Of a stretch of 64,000 nt of DNA, positions 1 to 8,860 are shown one piece after another; position 1 is the first letter of the stretch, and each line of letters starts with the position of its first letter. The notes beneath the pieces were generated by a model. The model was not told where the DNA came from and ran no database searches. It saw only the letters and a program-made list of their open reading frames with translations. Source of the DNA: Synechococcus sp. Nb3U1. Its GTDB lineage: Bacteria > Cyanobacteriota > Cyanobacteriia > Thermostichales > Thermostichaceae. Location: NCBI RefSeq assembly GCF_021533835.1, contig NZ_JAKFYQ010000001.1, forward strand, positions 315,001-379,000, given 5' to 3'. The position numbers were made by a program, and so were the translations under genes.

Positions 1-66
1 GATTCTGAGCTGGATCAGTTGGTGCATCGCTATCTTGAGCAGACCTTATCTCACCTGGCCTATTGA
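1..66 (+). CDS. 3' end of an upstream gene (partial)
   Basis: Frame 1 is open from the first base to a TGA at 64-66 and encodes the last 21 residues of a protein whose body lies outside the window. The visible tail (ending HLAY) has no motif that I recognise. It reads in the same direction as the phosphodiesterase gene that follows about 160 bp later. It could equally be a chance open frame. Confidence 0.4.
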   Translation, partial: DSELDQLVHRYLEQTLSHLAY

Positions 67-223
67 GCCTATTGATTGGATTGATCAGAATTAGGGGTTT
101 CACCTTTCAGGATCTCTATCCCTGCGCCTAAGTAGACTCGGGCTAAGGTTAAGAGAAGCTCATAGCCCTCAGGTCGCTTATTGACTATGATCCGGGCGTG
201 AGGTGTGAATAAGTACTCAGCCG

Positions 224-1147
224 ATGGCAACCGAACGGATTCGCTTTGCACAGGTCTCGGACATTCATCTGATGCCGGAGACGGGGTGCCGCTGTTGGTG
301 GATGTCGGACTCCCCCCGTCGCCAGTTGGAAGCAGCCATCGCCCACCTCAACCAAGTGCCGGATCTGCGCTTTGTGGTTTTGACTGGGGACTTGGTGGAT
401 CAAGCGGATCCCGTCAGTTTTCAGTGCTTTCAAGAGATCCTCTCCGAGCTGCGGATGCCCTACTACCTCAGCCTTGGCAACCACGATATTGACACGCTAG
501 GGCGAAAGGGGCGCTTCAACCGAGAGCAGTTCATCCGTTGGTGCCAAGACCAATTTCCGCTGTCACCGGCCCCAACCGGCTACGTGGATTACAGCCTTTC
601 CCCTCTGCCTGGGATCCGGTTGATCGCTCTCGATGCCAGCTTGGGGCGCTTCCCGTTGCCTCAAGGGATGTTGCGCCCAGCCCAACTGCACTGGCTATCA
701 GAACATTTGCAATCCGTGCCGGAGGAATGGCTGATCCTGCTCATTCATCAGCCCCCCTTTACCTCCGCTAGACAGATGGACTCGGTATTGTTCCGCAAGT
801 ATCGAGTCTTAACCGAGCAAGCCCTAGCCCTACACGAGATCCTGGCCAGCCATGGCCGCGTGGTTGCGGTGTTGAGTGGGCATCTGCATGTGCCGAAGGT
901 GTACGTACGAGACGGGATCCCCTACATGACTGCCCCCCCTTTGGTCGGGCCTATCTCGGCTTTGCGGGTGTTCGAGTTGGAGGTGAATCCGCGACGAGGG
1001 GTGTTGCGCTACCAGTGGGTCAACTTGCTGGAGCTGGATCCCAGCCCCCTTTGGCATGGCTTAGTGATGGGGATCCGGCGGGATCGCTGGGGGCAAATTC
1101 CGCTTAAAGGATCCCAATCGCTACCCCTACCTGTTGCTATCCGCTAA
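224..1147 (+). CDS. Metallophosphoesterase, cyclic-nucleotide phosphodiesterase (CpdA/Icc-like)
   Basis: A 307-residue cytosolic calcineurin-like metallophosphoesterase. All family metal-binding motifs are visible in order: D13-x-H15 near the N-terminus, GD at 55-56, GNHD at 85-88, an isolated His in LIHQPP, and the C-terminal GHLH. Length and motif spacing fit the CpdA/Icc branch, which hydrolyses 3',5'-cyclic nucleotides or related phosphodiesters with two metal ions. The substrate cannot be read from sequence. No signal peptide is present. The ATG at 224 gives a protein that begins just before the first motif, as usual in the family. The gene appears monocistronic and is followed by cysH after a 72-bp gap. 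Confidence 0.85.
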   Translation: MATERIRFAQVSDIHLMPETGCRCWWMSDSPRRQLEAAIAHLNQVPDLRFVVLTGDLVDQADPVSFQCFQEILSELRMPYYLSLGNHDIDTLGRKGRFNREQFIRWCQDQFPLSPAPTGYVDYSLSPLPGIRLIALDASLGRFPLPQGMLRPAQLHWLSEHLQSVPEEWLILLIHQPPFTSARQMDSVLFRKYRVLTEQALALHEILASHGRVVAVLSGHLHVPKVYVRDGIPYMTAPPLVGPISALRVFELEVNPRRGVLRYQWVNLLELDPSPLWHGLVMGIRRDRWGQIPLKGSQSLPLPVAIR

Positions 1148-1219
1148 CTCAAAAACCCCTAAAATCTGACCGAATTAATGTAGATTAAAAAGATATCCAT
1201 AACTTTGTGTTTTTACCCC

Positions 1220-1966
1220 ATGACAGCAACCCTTTCTTCCTCAAGCCGCTGGGAAATGGCGGCCCAAGCGCTGCAAGAACAGTATCAACCCCAAGTTGTG
1301 TCTTTAAGCGAACAGTTCGAGCCTCTGGATGCAACCGCCCTACTGAGCTGGGCGGAGCGGGAGTTTGGGGATGGGTTGTTGCTGGCCTGTAGCTTTGGCC
1401 CGGAAGATGTGGTGCTGATCGATCTGCTCACCGCTATTCGCCCTCGGGCCCGCGCCTTTTTCCTGGATACAGATTTTCATTTCCCGGAAACGCTGCAACT
1501 GCGGGAACAAATTTTGGCCCGCTACCCGCAACTGCAACTGGAGAGCCTGAAACCCTTGCTCACCCCCGAACAGCAGGTAGCTCAATATAAGCCAGAGCTG
1601 TACCGCTCTAACCCCGACCTCTGCTGCGGCATTCGCAAAGTGGAACCTTTGAATCGTGCTTTGGTCAGTTGTACCACCTGGATCACGGGTATGCGTCGGG
1701 AACAATCCCCTACCCGCGCCGATATTGGCAAGGTGCAATGGGATGGCAAACGGAACCGCCTTAAGCTCAACCCTCTCGCCGACTGGACGGAAACCCAAGT
1801 GTGGGACTACATTCGTGCCCACGGGATCCCCTACAACCCCTTGCACGACCGCAACTACCCCAGCATCGGCTGTATTCACTGCACCGCTCCTGTTGCTCCG
1901 GGTGCAGATCCCCGTTCAGGCCGCTGGCAGGGCAAGGCCAAAACCGAGTGCGGTCTGCACACCTGA
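1220..1966 (+). CDS. cysH: Adenylylsulfate/phosphoadenylylsulfate reductase (assimilatory)
   Basis: Reduces activated sulfate (APS or PAPS) to sulfite with thioredoxin or glutathione as donor, in the cytosol, for cysteine synthesis. The 248-residue protein has the nucleotide-binding CSFGPED segment (57-63), the FLDTDFHFPET segment (81-91), TGMRREQSPTR (156-166) and the catalytic ECGLH tail with C244. It also has C135-C136 and C218-x2-C221, the cysteine set that binds a [4Fe-4S] cluster in APS reductases and is absent from enterobacterial PAPS reductases, so APS is the likelier substrate (inference). The frame is open from a TTG at 1205, but the ATG at 1220 is preferred. A CysQ-type phosphatase of the same pathway is encoded at 9456-10271. 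Confidence 0.92.
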   Translation: MTATLSSSSRWEMAAQALQEQYQPQVVSLSEQFEPLDATALLSWAEREFGDGLLLACSFGPEDVVLIDLLTAIRPRARAFFLDTDFHFPETLQLREQILARYPQLQLESLKPLLTPEQQVAQYKPELYRSNPDLCCGIRKVEPLNRALVSCTTWITGMRREQSPTRADIGKVQWDGKRNRLKLNPLADWTETQVWDYIRAHGIPYNPLHDRNYPSIGCIHCTAPVAPGADPRSGRWQGKAKTECGLHT

Positions 1967-1969
1967 CCC

Positions 1970-2281
1970 ATGAGCACTTCCCCCGTTCTTGAGGTGGCTT
2001 GGCTTGAAATTACCCCAGGCTCGGAAGCTGTTTTCGAAGCCGCGATTGTCCAGGCCTTTGTGTATCTGCAGCAAACCGATGGCTACCGACAGCACCAGCT
2101 GCAACGCTGTTTAGAGCACCCTCAGCACTACTTGCTGCTGATTCAGTGGGGATCCCTGGAGGCCCATCTGGTGAATTTCCGCCAATCGGAAAACTTCGTC
2201 CAATGGCGTGCCCTGATTGGCCCCTATTTTGCCCAGCCCCCGCAGGTACTGCATTATCAGTTGCTGACGAGATCCCCTTGA
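1970..2281 (+). CDS. Antibiotic-biosynthesis-monooxygenase (ABM) fold protein
   Basis: A 103-residue protein that fits the dimeric alpha+beta ABM/quinol-monooxygenase-like fold: an N-terminal beta strand (LEVAWLEITPG), a helix, a central strand (HYLLLIQWGS), and a C-terminal segment typical of the family (ALIGPYFAQPPQVLHYQLL). Small single-domain members act on quinones, haem or unknown metabolites, and the substrate here is unknown. It starts 3 bp after the cysH stop, so it is very probably cotranscribed with cysH. A role connected to sulfur or redox metabolism is therefore possible but not shown. Confidence 0.72.
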   Translation: MSTSPVLEVAWLEITPGSEAVFEAAIVQAFVYLQQTDGYRQHQLQRCLEHPQHYLLLIQWGSLEAHLVNFRQSENFVQWRALIGPYFAQPPQVLHYQLLTRSP

Positions 2282-2388
2282 GTCAGCTCAAACGACCGCC
2301 ATCTTGCCTCCCCTACCGCCAAACTCACTAGGGAACAGATGTGATATCATCGATTTCCGATTCGGTGACATGAATTCGGGCGGAACAG

Positions 2389-2460
2389 GGGCTGTTAACT
2401 CAGAGGTAGAGTACCACCTTGACACGGTGGGAGTCGCTGGTTCAATTCCAGCACAGCCCA
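2389..2460 (+). tRNA. tRNA-Val (anticodon GAC)
   Basis: Full cloverleaf: acceptor stem GGGCTGT/ACAGCCC, D-stem ACTC/GAGT, anticodon stem CCACC/GGTGG around loop TTGACAC (anticodon GAC at 2421-2423), T-stem GCTGG/CCAGC with loop TTCAATT, and discriminator A2460. The 3' CCA is not encoded. It reads Val codons GUC/GUU. It is convergent with the permease gene ending at 2480. Confidence 0.95.
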
Positions 2461-2479
2461 TTGACCAAAATCAGGGATT

Positions 2480-3403
2480 TTAGTTGTGGTAGACCTTGCC
2501 CAGGGCTGCCGGCGGACGGGCCTGACGAATCCGACTCAACATTCCGGATAGAACCAACATCGTCAACACAAAGGGCAAAGCCTGGATCAAAACCGGCGGC
2601 ATTACATCCCCCCCCTGCAGTTGAATCGCCAGAGCATCGGTGGCTCCAAACAGCAGCGTTGAGCCCAGGATCCCAAGGGGATGCCATTTGCCAAAGATCA
2701 TTGCGGCCAAAGAGATAAAGCCCTTCCCCGCCGACATATTGCGGACAAACTGGTTCAAAAAGCCAATCGAGAGATAAGCCCCCGCCAAGCCCCCCAACAG
2801 ACCGGATAACATTACCGCCCCATAGCGCATGCGCAGGATATCCACCCCCACCGTATCGGCAGCCTGCGGATGTTCCCCCACCGCCCGTAGCCGCAGGCCC
2901 CAGGGGGTTTTGAACAGCAACCACCAAGAAACCGGTACCAACAGAAAGGCCAGATACACCAATGGGCTGAAGCCATTCCACAGAGGCAGCCGATTGACAA
3001 TTTCTTGAGAGTTGGTGGTGTTGCCGTAGAAATATTGCAGCACCAGTGAAGGGACGCTCAAGGCCAACAGGTTAATAGCGGTGCCGCTGACAATCTGATC
3101 GGCTTTGTAGTGAAGACACACCAGCGCATGAACAAAAGCAATGGCTACTCCGCCCAAGGCCCCTGCTAGCAGCCCCACCCAAGGGATCCACACTACTCGT
3201 GCTGCTGGAGTTTGCGCCAGGATGGGGGCCTCCAGTTGTTGGGTGGTAACAGCCGCCGCCAAGGCCCCAAACAAGATGATCCCTTCTAGGGCGATATTGA
3301 CCACACCGCTGCGCTCCGAGTACATCCCCCCCAGGGCGGTGAGCAAAAGCGGGGTTGTGGAGCGAAGGGTGGCCGGGATCAGGGCCAAAAAAAGGGTAGC
3401 CAT
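2480..3403 (-). CDS. ABC transporter permease, nucleoside/BMP type (NupQ/YufQ-like)
   Basis: A 307-residue inner-membrane permease with about eight hydrophobic segments. Family signatures are the N-terminal TALGGMYSERSGVVNIALEG segment and the cytoplasmic coupling region around LRAVGEHPQAADTVGV. Proteins of this group form one half of the channel of BMP-dependent importers of purine nucleosides and related compounds. The other half is encoded directly upstream, with a 24-bp gap. Neither an ATPase nor a binding protein lies beside this pair. A BMP protein, a twin ATPase and a further permease are encoded at 45.5-50.3 kb, so components may be shared between loci (inference). Confidence 0.87.
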   Translation of the reverse strand: MATLFLALIPATLRSTTPLLLTALGGMYSERSGVVNIALEGIILFGALAAAVTTQQLEAPILAQTPAARVVWIPWVGLLAGALGGVAIAFVHALVCLHYKADQIVSGTAINLLALSVPSLVLQYFYGNTTNSQEIVNRLPLWNGFSPLVYLAFLLVPVSWWLLFKTPWGLRLRAVGEHPQAADTVGVDILRMRYGAVMLSGLLGGLAGAYLSIGFLNQFVRNMSAGKGFISLAAMIFGKWHPLGILGSTLLFGATDALAIQLQGGDVMPPVLIQALPFVLTMLVLSGMLSRIRQARPPAALGKVYHN

Positions 3404-3427
3404 GGGGGGTTTCTACTCAGAGGAGGT

Positions 3428-5338
3428 TCAAGATTGCGGTTGTGGGGTGGAAGGTGGGCCAGAGCTCGGCCCTAAAGGGATCTCTTCTTTTTCGCCAGAG
3501 GGGGCAAGGGCTCTTTGCGCATCCATTTCCACCTGAGCCGCCTGCAAGGGATCCGTGAAATAGGTGGGCAACAATCCGCCGGCCGCGATGAACAGGACAA
3601 TCAAGGCTTGTAATGTCGTGACCAATTCTCGGCTGATGCCCAGTTCCAAATTCAGTTGTAAGCCGCCCGTGAGCAGCACCCCAAACAAAAGGGCAGTGAG
3701 GGTAATGCCTAGGGGGGAGTTTTGCCCCATCAGAGCCACAGCAATGCCATCAAAACCGACATTGGCAGGCAGAGACTGTTTGAGGCGATATTCCTCAATG
3801 CCCGCTCCCAAAACATAGTGGGTCGCCGCCAACCCCGCCAGCGCTCCAGAAACGGCCATGGCCAAGATCTGCTTTTGGCCCAGGTTCACCCCAGCATATT
3901 CCGCCGCCTTCGGGGAAAGGCCCATGGCCCGCAGCTCATAGCCCTCGATCGTCCGCCACAGGTAAAAATTCACCACCGCCACCGCCAAGAGGGCGATTAA
4001 AAACGCCCCGTTGAAACGGATCACCGCCAATCCCGCCGGGACTTCTACGGGCCAACCGGGCAGGATCCCCCCCAGCAGATACCCCAGCAACCCAACCGCC
4101 AGGGATCCGATCAACCGCCGTTGAATCGGCCAGCGTCTCCAGAACAGATAAAAGCTCACCCCCGCCAACAGAGCCAAGGGCCAAGCCCAGGAGAGTTCTC
4201 CCGCACCGGATCCCTGCAATCCCAGTAACTCCAGCACCGTTGGGAGCCGCGATTCGGGGCGAATTTCATAGCTGCGGGCTTCTGGGCCGGGGGCTTTGAA
4301 GGGCAACGTGACGGGATAACCAAAGAACCGGTATTGGTTGGCGGAGATCAAAAACAAAAAAATCGAGGCGGCGATGTAATTCATCATGATTGTGTTGATC
4401 ACCTCGTGGGTGCCAAAGCGAGCCTTCAGCCAGCCAGGGATCCCGCCCCACAGGGCCCCCCCCGCTGCCGCCGCCAAAATCGATAGCGGCAAAGTCAACC
4501 AACCCGGCCCCGACAGGTATACCCCCACCAGCATCGTGGCAATTGCCCCCATCGTCAGTTGCCCAGGGGCACCGATATTGAACAAGCCCGCCTGGAAACC
4601 AAAAGCCACCGCCAACCCCGTAAAAACCAAAGGAGTAGCCAAGAGCAAACTTTGAAACAACCCGGACAAATGGGTGAGGGGGCTAAACAACAACTGAAAC
4701 GTGTAGGTGATCAAATCCAACTTAGTGGTCAGGTTCTCAAAGAGCGTCAGATCTGGCGAAGCCCCCAACCCAGGCCGCAAAATCCATACCACCACCGCCC
4801 CTACGGCCACTGCCAAGCCCAACGCACTCAGGGGTACTACGATCTGCCGCCACCGCACCAAAAAGGCCTTGCCTCCCGGCAATTGCAGCCGCCCCAACAG
4901 CAACAGCAGCAAAGCATAGGCAAAACTGGCGTAGCAGGCTAGAGAAGGGCTAAACCGTCGTAACGGCAAGCGAGCCGGTAGGATCCCTTCCGCCAAGGCC
5001 ACCCCATTCACCGCCCCAATCGCTCCATAAAACCGCAGCAAACCTAGCCCAAATAGCAGCAGCCCTCCTATTCCCAAGCTGTACAGCCAGCGGGCCCGCA
5101 ACTGCCGCTCCCGGATTAACAGAGCCCAACTGGAGCATAGAGCCAACAGCACCCAAGCCCCACTCAACCAAGGGATCCAACCAATAGCCAAGCTGTCTGG
5201 GATCCCCAGTTCCTGCGGGTCGATCACCCCAAAAGTGCCCGCCAGCACCCCTGCCCCACCAAACTCCCGTTTGAGAACCCACCAAGGGCAGGACAAAAAC
5301 AGTGAAACAGCAATCAGATTGGCCAGCAACAGCAGCAT
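3428..5338 (-). CDS. ABC transporter permease, NupP/YufP-like, with long N-terminal membrane extension
   Basis: A 636-residue permease, against about 350 for typical members. The C-terminal part carries the family signature: a FGFQAGLFNIGAPGQL segment, the THEVINTIMMNYIA segment, and a coupling region around ELRAMGLSPKAAEYAGV. The first 190 or so residues add several predicted transmembrane helices not found in standard members. There is also an extra hydrophobic stretch between the THEVINTIMMNYIA segment and the coupling region. It is the first gene of a two-gene operon with the YufQ-like permease. Substrates are probably nucleosides or other purine-like compounds by family. The function of the extension is unknown. 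Confidence 0.85.
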   Translation of the reverse strand: MLLLLANLIAVSLFLSCPWWVLKREFGGAGVLAGTFGVIDPQELGIPDSLAIGWIPWLSGAWVLLALCSSWALLIRERQLRARWLYSLGIGGLLLFGLGLLRFYGAIGAVNGVALAEGILPARLPLRRFSPSLACYASFAYALLLLLLGRLQLPGGKAFLVRWRQIVVPLSALGLAVAVGAVVVWILRPGLGASPDLTLFENLTTKLDLITYTFQLLFSPLTHLSGLFQSLLLATPLVFTGLAVAFGFQAGLFNIGAPGQLTMGAIATMLVGVYLSGPGWLTLPLSILAAAAGGALWGGIPGWLKARFGTHEVINTIMMNYIAASIFLFLISANQYRFFGYPVTLPFKAPGPEARSYEIRPESRLPTVLELLGLQGSGAGELSWAWPLALLAGVSFYLFWRRWPIQRRLIGSLAVGLLGYLLGGILPGWPVEVPAGLAVIRFNGAFLIALLAVAVVNFYLWRTIEGYELRAMGLSPKAAEYAGVNLGQKQILAMAVSGALAGLAATHYVLGAGIEEYRLKQSLPANVGFDGIAVALMGQNSPLGITLTALLFGVLLTGGLQLNLELGISRELVTTLQALIVLFIAAGGLLPTYFTDPLQAAQVEMDAQRALAPSGEKEEIPLGPSSGPPSTPQPQS

Positions 5339-5389
5339 ACAGATCCATCGGTACCTACTACAGCTTATGGGGTCTAGTTCCTTGTCTGA

Positions 5390-7084
5390 TCATGGGTTCG
5401 GGGCCAGTTGGATCTGTTCGGGCGTCAGCTCTCGAATCAAGGTGGTACGCAGCGGAGCAGGGGTGAGCGCCTCGGCGTAGGAGGAGTTCAGATAAGCTGC
5501 ATAGGCTTCTGAGTCTGTCTCTGCCTGCAAATATGTTTTGAAAAAGGCTGTCGTCAAGCCCTTGAGCAAAGGTCGAGCAGCCTGGGGATCCGGCCCGATC
5601 AACTCCTGGGGCACCGGAAACGCCCCCTGACCACCCCCGCCCAAAAAGGTGAAATGAGTGGATCCCTCCACCATCACCAGATACCGCTGCTGGGATCCCA
5701 ACCAGGTAAAAGGTTCAATCTGCTCAGGCAAAGAAGGGGCAAAATAATCTTCGCTGCCGGCCATAATCATCACTGGAATCCCCACTTGGCCTAATCCTTC
5801 CGGGCCGAACACCGTGCTAGTGAGGGGGTTCAGGGCAAACACCGCCTGGATTCGTTTATCTACCAGTTGCTCCACCTGTTCCGTCAGGAGGGGATCCTGA
5901 AACAGATCCAGCGCCCGGCATTGCAGCAACAAAGAAGCATTCAGGGTCAGGCCCAAAGAAGAATTGGAAGTTTGGCAGTTTTCCTGCAATTGGGCCGAAC
6001 TGAGGCCAGCCCCCGCTGTCGCCAACACTGTGTATCCTCCAAAGGATTGGCCAAACAGCCCCACCGATTCTAGATCCAGTTGGCCCCAACGGCTTGGGTT
6101 CTGTTGGGCTTTCTGCTCCAGCTCATCTAACAGCAGAGAGATATCTTTGGGTCGTGCCACCCACTCATAGGGCCCCGGCAAAGAGCCAAACCCCGACAAA
6201 AAGCTGCGCACTCGCTCCACACTGGTGCCAGGATGCTCCAACACCGTCACCCCCAAACCCTGGGAGGCCAAATGGCGAGCCAAATAGGCAAAGGTATTGC
6301 GATCCGAGGCAATGCCGTGAGAGATCACCACCAACGGGATCCGCCCTATCCTCTCCGGCAAATACACATCCACCGGCACAGGGGTGTCTCGCTCAGGGTT
6401 GGCAAAGCGGAAACTCTCCACCTGCCACTCAAACGCTCCGGGTTGCTCGGGGTTAAGGCTGGACTGGGCCGAGTTTTGGGATACCAAGTTGGAAGAGTCC
6501 AAATAGGCCAAGGAAGCCGACTGATCTGCTTGCGTGGCTTCCTGTCGCAGCCCTGCGATCGCTAGATCCCGCTGGCGAAACAGTTGGCTGGCCTCTCGCA
6601 CAATGCGAATGCTCATATCCAGATCAATCTGCAGCTTCTCCAGCGGGTAGTAGCGCAGGATGTTGGCCAACGTCAGCCCCTCGGGATCCCCTGCCGCCAA
6701 AATCAGGGCCGCCCGCAAAGCATAGAACTCCGCCTCTCCCTCGCTAGAAGAATGCAACACCAAGGTCAACCGCCGCAGCAGATCTTCCCCAATCGCAGAG
6801 TAGGTGAACTGGCTCACCGTCACCTGGTTGAGGTTGAAGTCTCGCGTCAGCAAATCCGCCAAAGCGGCCTGTTGCTCGGGGGTGAGCCGCCGCAGATAAA
6901 AACCCAATCGCCGACTGACGGTGCCATTGCGAGCAAATTGAGCCAAATCCTCCACAGGCAAGGAGACCTCGATCAAGGGGGGCAAAAACACTGCCAAGCG
7001 CTCGGCGCCCCACACCTGACCCAGGCTGGCCAAAACCGTCCCCAATCCCAGGCCCAAGGCCAACAGCCCTCGCGACCAACCCAT
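5390..7084 (-). CDS. Exported alpha/beta hydrolase with N-terminal DUF1400 domain
   Basis: A 564-residue protein. An N-terminal signal peptide (hydrophobic to about residue 26, ending near VWGAE) is followed by a DUF1400 domain to about residue 165, a module largely restricted to cyanobacteria. An alpha/beta-hydrolase domain comes next. It shows the nucleophile elbow GQSFGG, an acid-bearing loop in MAGSEDYFAP, and a late His in STHFTF, consistent with a Ser-Asp-His triad, probably an esterase or lipase. The substrate is unknown. Its ATG lies 2 bp after the hisB stop on the same strand, so the two are likely cotranscribed, without an obvious functional link. Confidence 0.85.
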   Translation of the reverse strand: MGWSRGLLALGLGLGTVLASLGQVWGAERLAVFLPPLIEVSLPVEDLAQFARNGTVSRRLGFYLRRLTPEQQAALADLLTRDFNLNQVTVSQFTYSAIGEDLLRRLTLVLHSSSEGEAEFYALRAALILAAGDPEGLTLANILRYYPLEKLQIDLDMSIRIVREASQLFRQRDLAIAGLRQEATQADQSASLAYLDSSNLVSQNSAQSSLNPEQPGAFEWQVESFRFANPERDTPVPVDVYLPERIGRIPLVVISHGIASDRNTFAYLARHLASQGLGVTVLEHPGTSVERVRSFLSGFGSLPGPYEWVARPKDISLLLDELEQKAQQNPSRWGQLDLESVGLFGQSFGGYTVLATAGAGLSSAQLQENCQTSNSSLGLTLNASLLLQCRALDLFQDPLLTEQVEQLVDKRIQAVFALNPLTSTVFGPEGLGQVGIPVMIMAGSEDYFAPSLPEQIEPFTWLGSQQRYLVMVEGSTHFTFLGGGGQGAFPVPQELIGPDPQAARPLLKGLTTAFFKTYLQAETDSEAYAAYLNSSYAEALTPAPLRTTLIRELTPEQIQLAPNP

Positions 7085-7086
7085 CG

Positions 7087-7707
7087 CTACAGCACCCCCT
7101 TCGAGCTGGGGATCCCTTCTTGTCGGCGGGGATCCCGTTCTATGGCCATGCGCAGGGCACGGGCAAAGGCCTTAAAACTGGCCTCAACAATATGATGGGC
7201 ATTGATCCCAGCAGCCTGACGGATGTGGAGGGTGAGCTGAGCGTGGTTCACCACCGCCTGATAAAACTCCCGTACCAACTGGGTTTCGTAGCGACCAATC
7301 CGTTCACTGGTCAACTCTAGGCCGTAGCTGAGGTGGGGGCGACCGGAAAAATCCATCACCACCTGCACCAAGGCTTCATCCAAAGGGGCCCAAAAATGGC
7401 CGAAGCGCTGAATGCCCCGCCGATCTTGCAAGGCTTGTGCCAGGGCTTGCCCGAGGGTAATGCCCACATCTTCATTGGTATGGTGATCGTCGATGTGCAG
7501 ATCCCCGATCGCTTTGACAGACAGATCGATGAGGCCATGGGTACTCAGTTGCGCCAGCATGTGATCCAAAAAAGGGATCCCGGTAGCGATGTCGTGGTGG
7601 CCATTGCCATCTAAATTGAGCTGGATCTGAACGTCGGTTTCGCCGGTGCGACGATGAACGGAGGCAATTCTTGGCTGAAGCAGACGGGGAGAGTCGATAG
7701 CAGTCAT
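7087..7707 (-). CDS. hisB: Imidazoleglycerol-phosphate dehydratase
   Basis: Catalyses the dehydration of imidazole glycerol phosphate to imidazole acetol phosphate, the sixth step of histidine synthesis. The 206-residue monofunctional enzyme shows both Mn-binding His clusters, GIPFLDHML followed by IDDHHTNED, and [20 protein letters not shown] near the C-terminus. There is no fused phosphatase domain, as usual in cyanobacteria. Other his genes in the window are hisF (10.3-11.1 kb) and hisIE (36.2-36.9 kb), so the pathway is dispersed rather than in one operon. Confidence 0.97.
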   Translation of the reverse strand: MTAIDSPRLLQPRIASVHRRTGETDVQIQLNLDGNGHHDIATGIPFLDHMLAQLSTHGLIDLSVKAIGDLHIDDHHTNEDVGITLGQALAQALQDRRGIQRFGHFWAPLDEALVQVVMDFSGRPHLSYGLELTSERIGRYETQLVREFYQAVVNHAQLTLHIRQAAGINAHHIVEASFKAFARALRMAIERDPRRQEGIPSSKGVL

Positions 7708-7875
7708 GAAGAATTAAAAAAGAGAGGCAACAGGCCTAAGCCCAGCTACAGGATCGCACAAGCCCCCGAACTTCGACATCTCTAGCCCAGGGATCCGCCC
7801 TCTTGAGCTTAGGAGCCAGCCAATACTAACCTGCACTCCCAGAGAGACCCGCTTTCAGGTTCTTGATAAATCTCC

Positions 7876-7903
7876 TTGGATCTCGGCTGGGGATCCCTAT
7901 ACT
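7876..7903 (+). promoter_or_regulatory. Candidate promoter of the vipp1 gene
   Basis: TTGGAT at 7876-7881 and TATACT at 7898-7903 are separated by 16 bp, 70 bp before the vipp1 ATG. The -10 hexamer is a good match and the -35 is weak. A GGGATCCC palindrome lies inside the spacer. Confidence 0.35.
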
Positions 7904-7973
7904 GGAGTAGAGACACTGGAAAGCGTCGAGACGGCGAGGGTAGCATTAGGTCAGACTGCTAGGGAGAGATCAG

Positions 7974-8735
7974 ATGGGATTGTTCGATCGGGTCAGCCGA
8001 ATCATCAGATCCAATATCAATGCGCTGGTCAGTAGCGCCGAAGATCCAGAGAAAATCCTGAACCAAACCATCCAGGATATGTCTGAGGATCACTTCCAGA
8101 TGCGGCAGGCCGTCGCCCAGGCCATTGCCAGCCAAAAGCGGATGGAGCGACAGTACGAGCAGGCCGTGCAAAGCGTCAACGAATGGCAAAACCGCGCTGA
8201 GTTAGCCCTGCGCAACAGCAACGAAGCCCTAGCCCGCGAAGCCTTGGTGCGCAAAAAAACTTTCAGCGAGACCGCCCAGAGCATGAAGCGGCAGTTGGAT
8301 GAGCAGACCAAGCAAGTGGAAATCCTGAAAACCAACATGACCAAGCTGGAGAGCAAGATCTCCGAAGCCAAGACCAAGAAGGACATGTTGATCGCCCGGG
8401 CACGCTCGGCCAAAGCTTCTCAGCAAATCAACGAGGTGATCGGGCGGGTGAACACCACCAATGCCTTCTCTGCTTTTGAGCGGATGGAAGAGAAGGTGAA
8501 CACTCTAGAAGCTCAGTCTGCGGCGGTGGCAGAGCTAGCGGTAGATACCCTTGAGAACCAATTTGCTGCCTTGGAGGCAGGCGGATCCGACGTGGATCAT
8601 GAATTGTTGATGCTCAAAGCCTCGGTACAGGGCCAGTTGCCCCCTGGAGAGCTAAAAACCCCGAACCAGGAATCCAGCGGTGATGAAGTGGATCTGGAAT
8701 TGGAAAATCTCCGCAAAGAGATCGACCAGCTCTGA
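7974..8735 (+). CDS. vipp1: Vipp1/IM30 (PspA-family ESCRT-III-like membrane protein)
   Basis: A 253-residue, almost entirely helical, highly charged protein. Residues 1-220 are the PspA/IM30 coiled-coil domain, starting with the amphipathic MGLFDRVSRIIRSNINALVS helix that binds membranes. A linker and a separate C-terminal helix (DEVDLELENLRKEIDQL) extend beyond PspA length and distinguish Vipp1 from PspA. Vipp1 forms large rings and rods on thylakoid and plasma membranes and is needed for thylakoid biogenesis and membrane stress repair. The start is well defined by the conserved MGLFDR sequence. A candidate promoter lies 70 bp upstream. Confidence 0.93.
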   Translation: MGLFDRVSRIIRSNINALVSSAEDPEKILNQTIQDMSEDHFQMRQAVAQAIASQKRMERQYEQAVQSVNEWQNRAELALRNSNEALAREALVRKKTFSETAQSMKRQLDEQTKQVEILKTNMTKLESKISEAKTKKDMLIARARSAKASQQINEVIGRVNTTNAFSAFERMEEKVNTLEAQSAAVAELAVDTLENQFAALEAGGSDVDHELLMLKASVQGQLPPGELKTPNQESSGDEVDLELENLRKEIDQL

Positions 8736-8826
8736 ACCAATAGGGTGCTATGTATTTCCTAGCCCCTGAGGATTCCCTTGTGTTGAATTGAATCTGGGCA
8801 TGGGTTGGTCTTGGCTGCGACAGGGG

Positions 8827-8860
8827 GTGGTAAGCTAACCAACGTGGTAAGCTAACCAAC
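8827..8860. repeat. Two tandem 17-bp near-palindromic repeats
   Basis: GTGGTAAGCTAACCAAC occurs twice head-to-tail (8827-8843 and 8844-8860). The inner GGTAAGCTAACC is a 12-bp inverted repeat with one mismatched pair position on each side. It lies 82 bp before the pentapeptide-protein ATG, so it could be an operator; no regulator is known. Confidence 0.6.

Noticed and set aside
69-251. 60-codon minus-strand ORF between the partial gene and the phosphodiesterase
   Set aside because: It begins inside the phosphodiesterase gene, has no ribosome-binding site and no recognised motif. The central residues look mildly protein-like, but not enough to call a gene.
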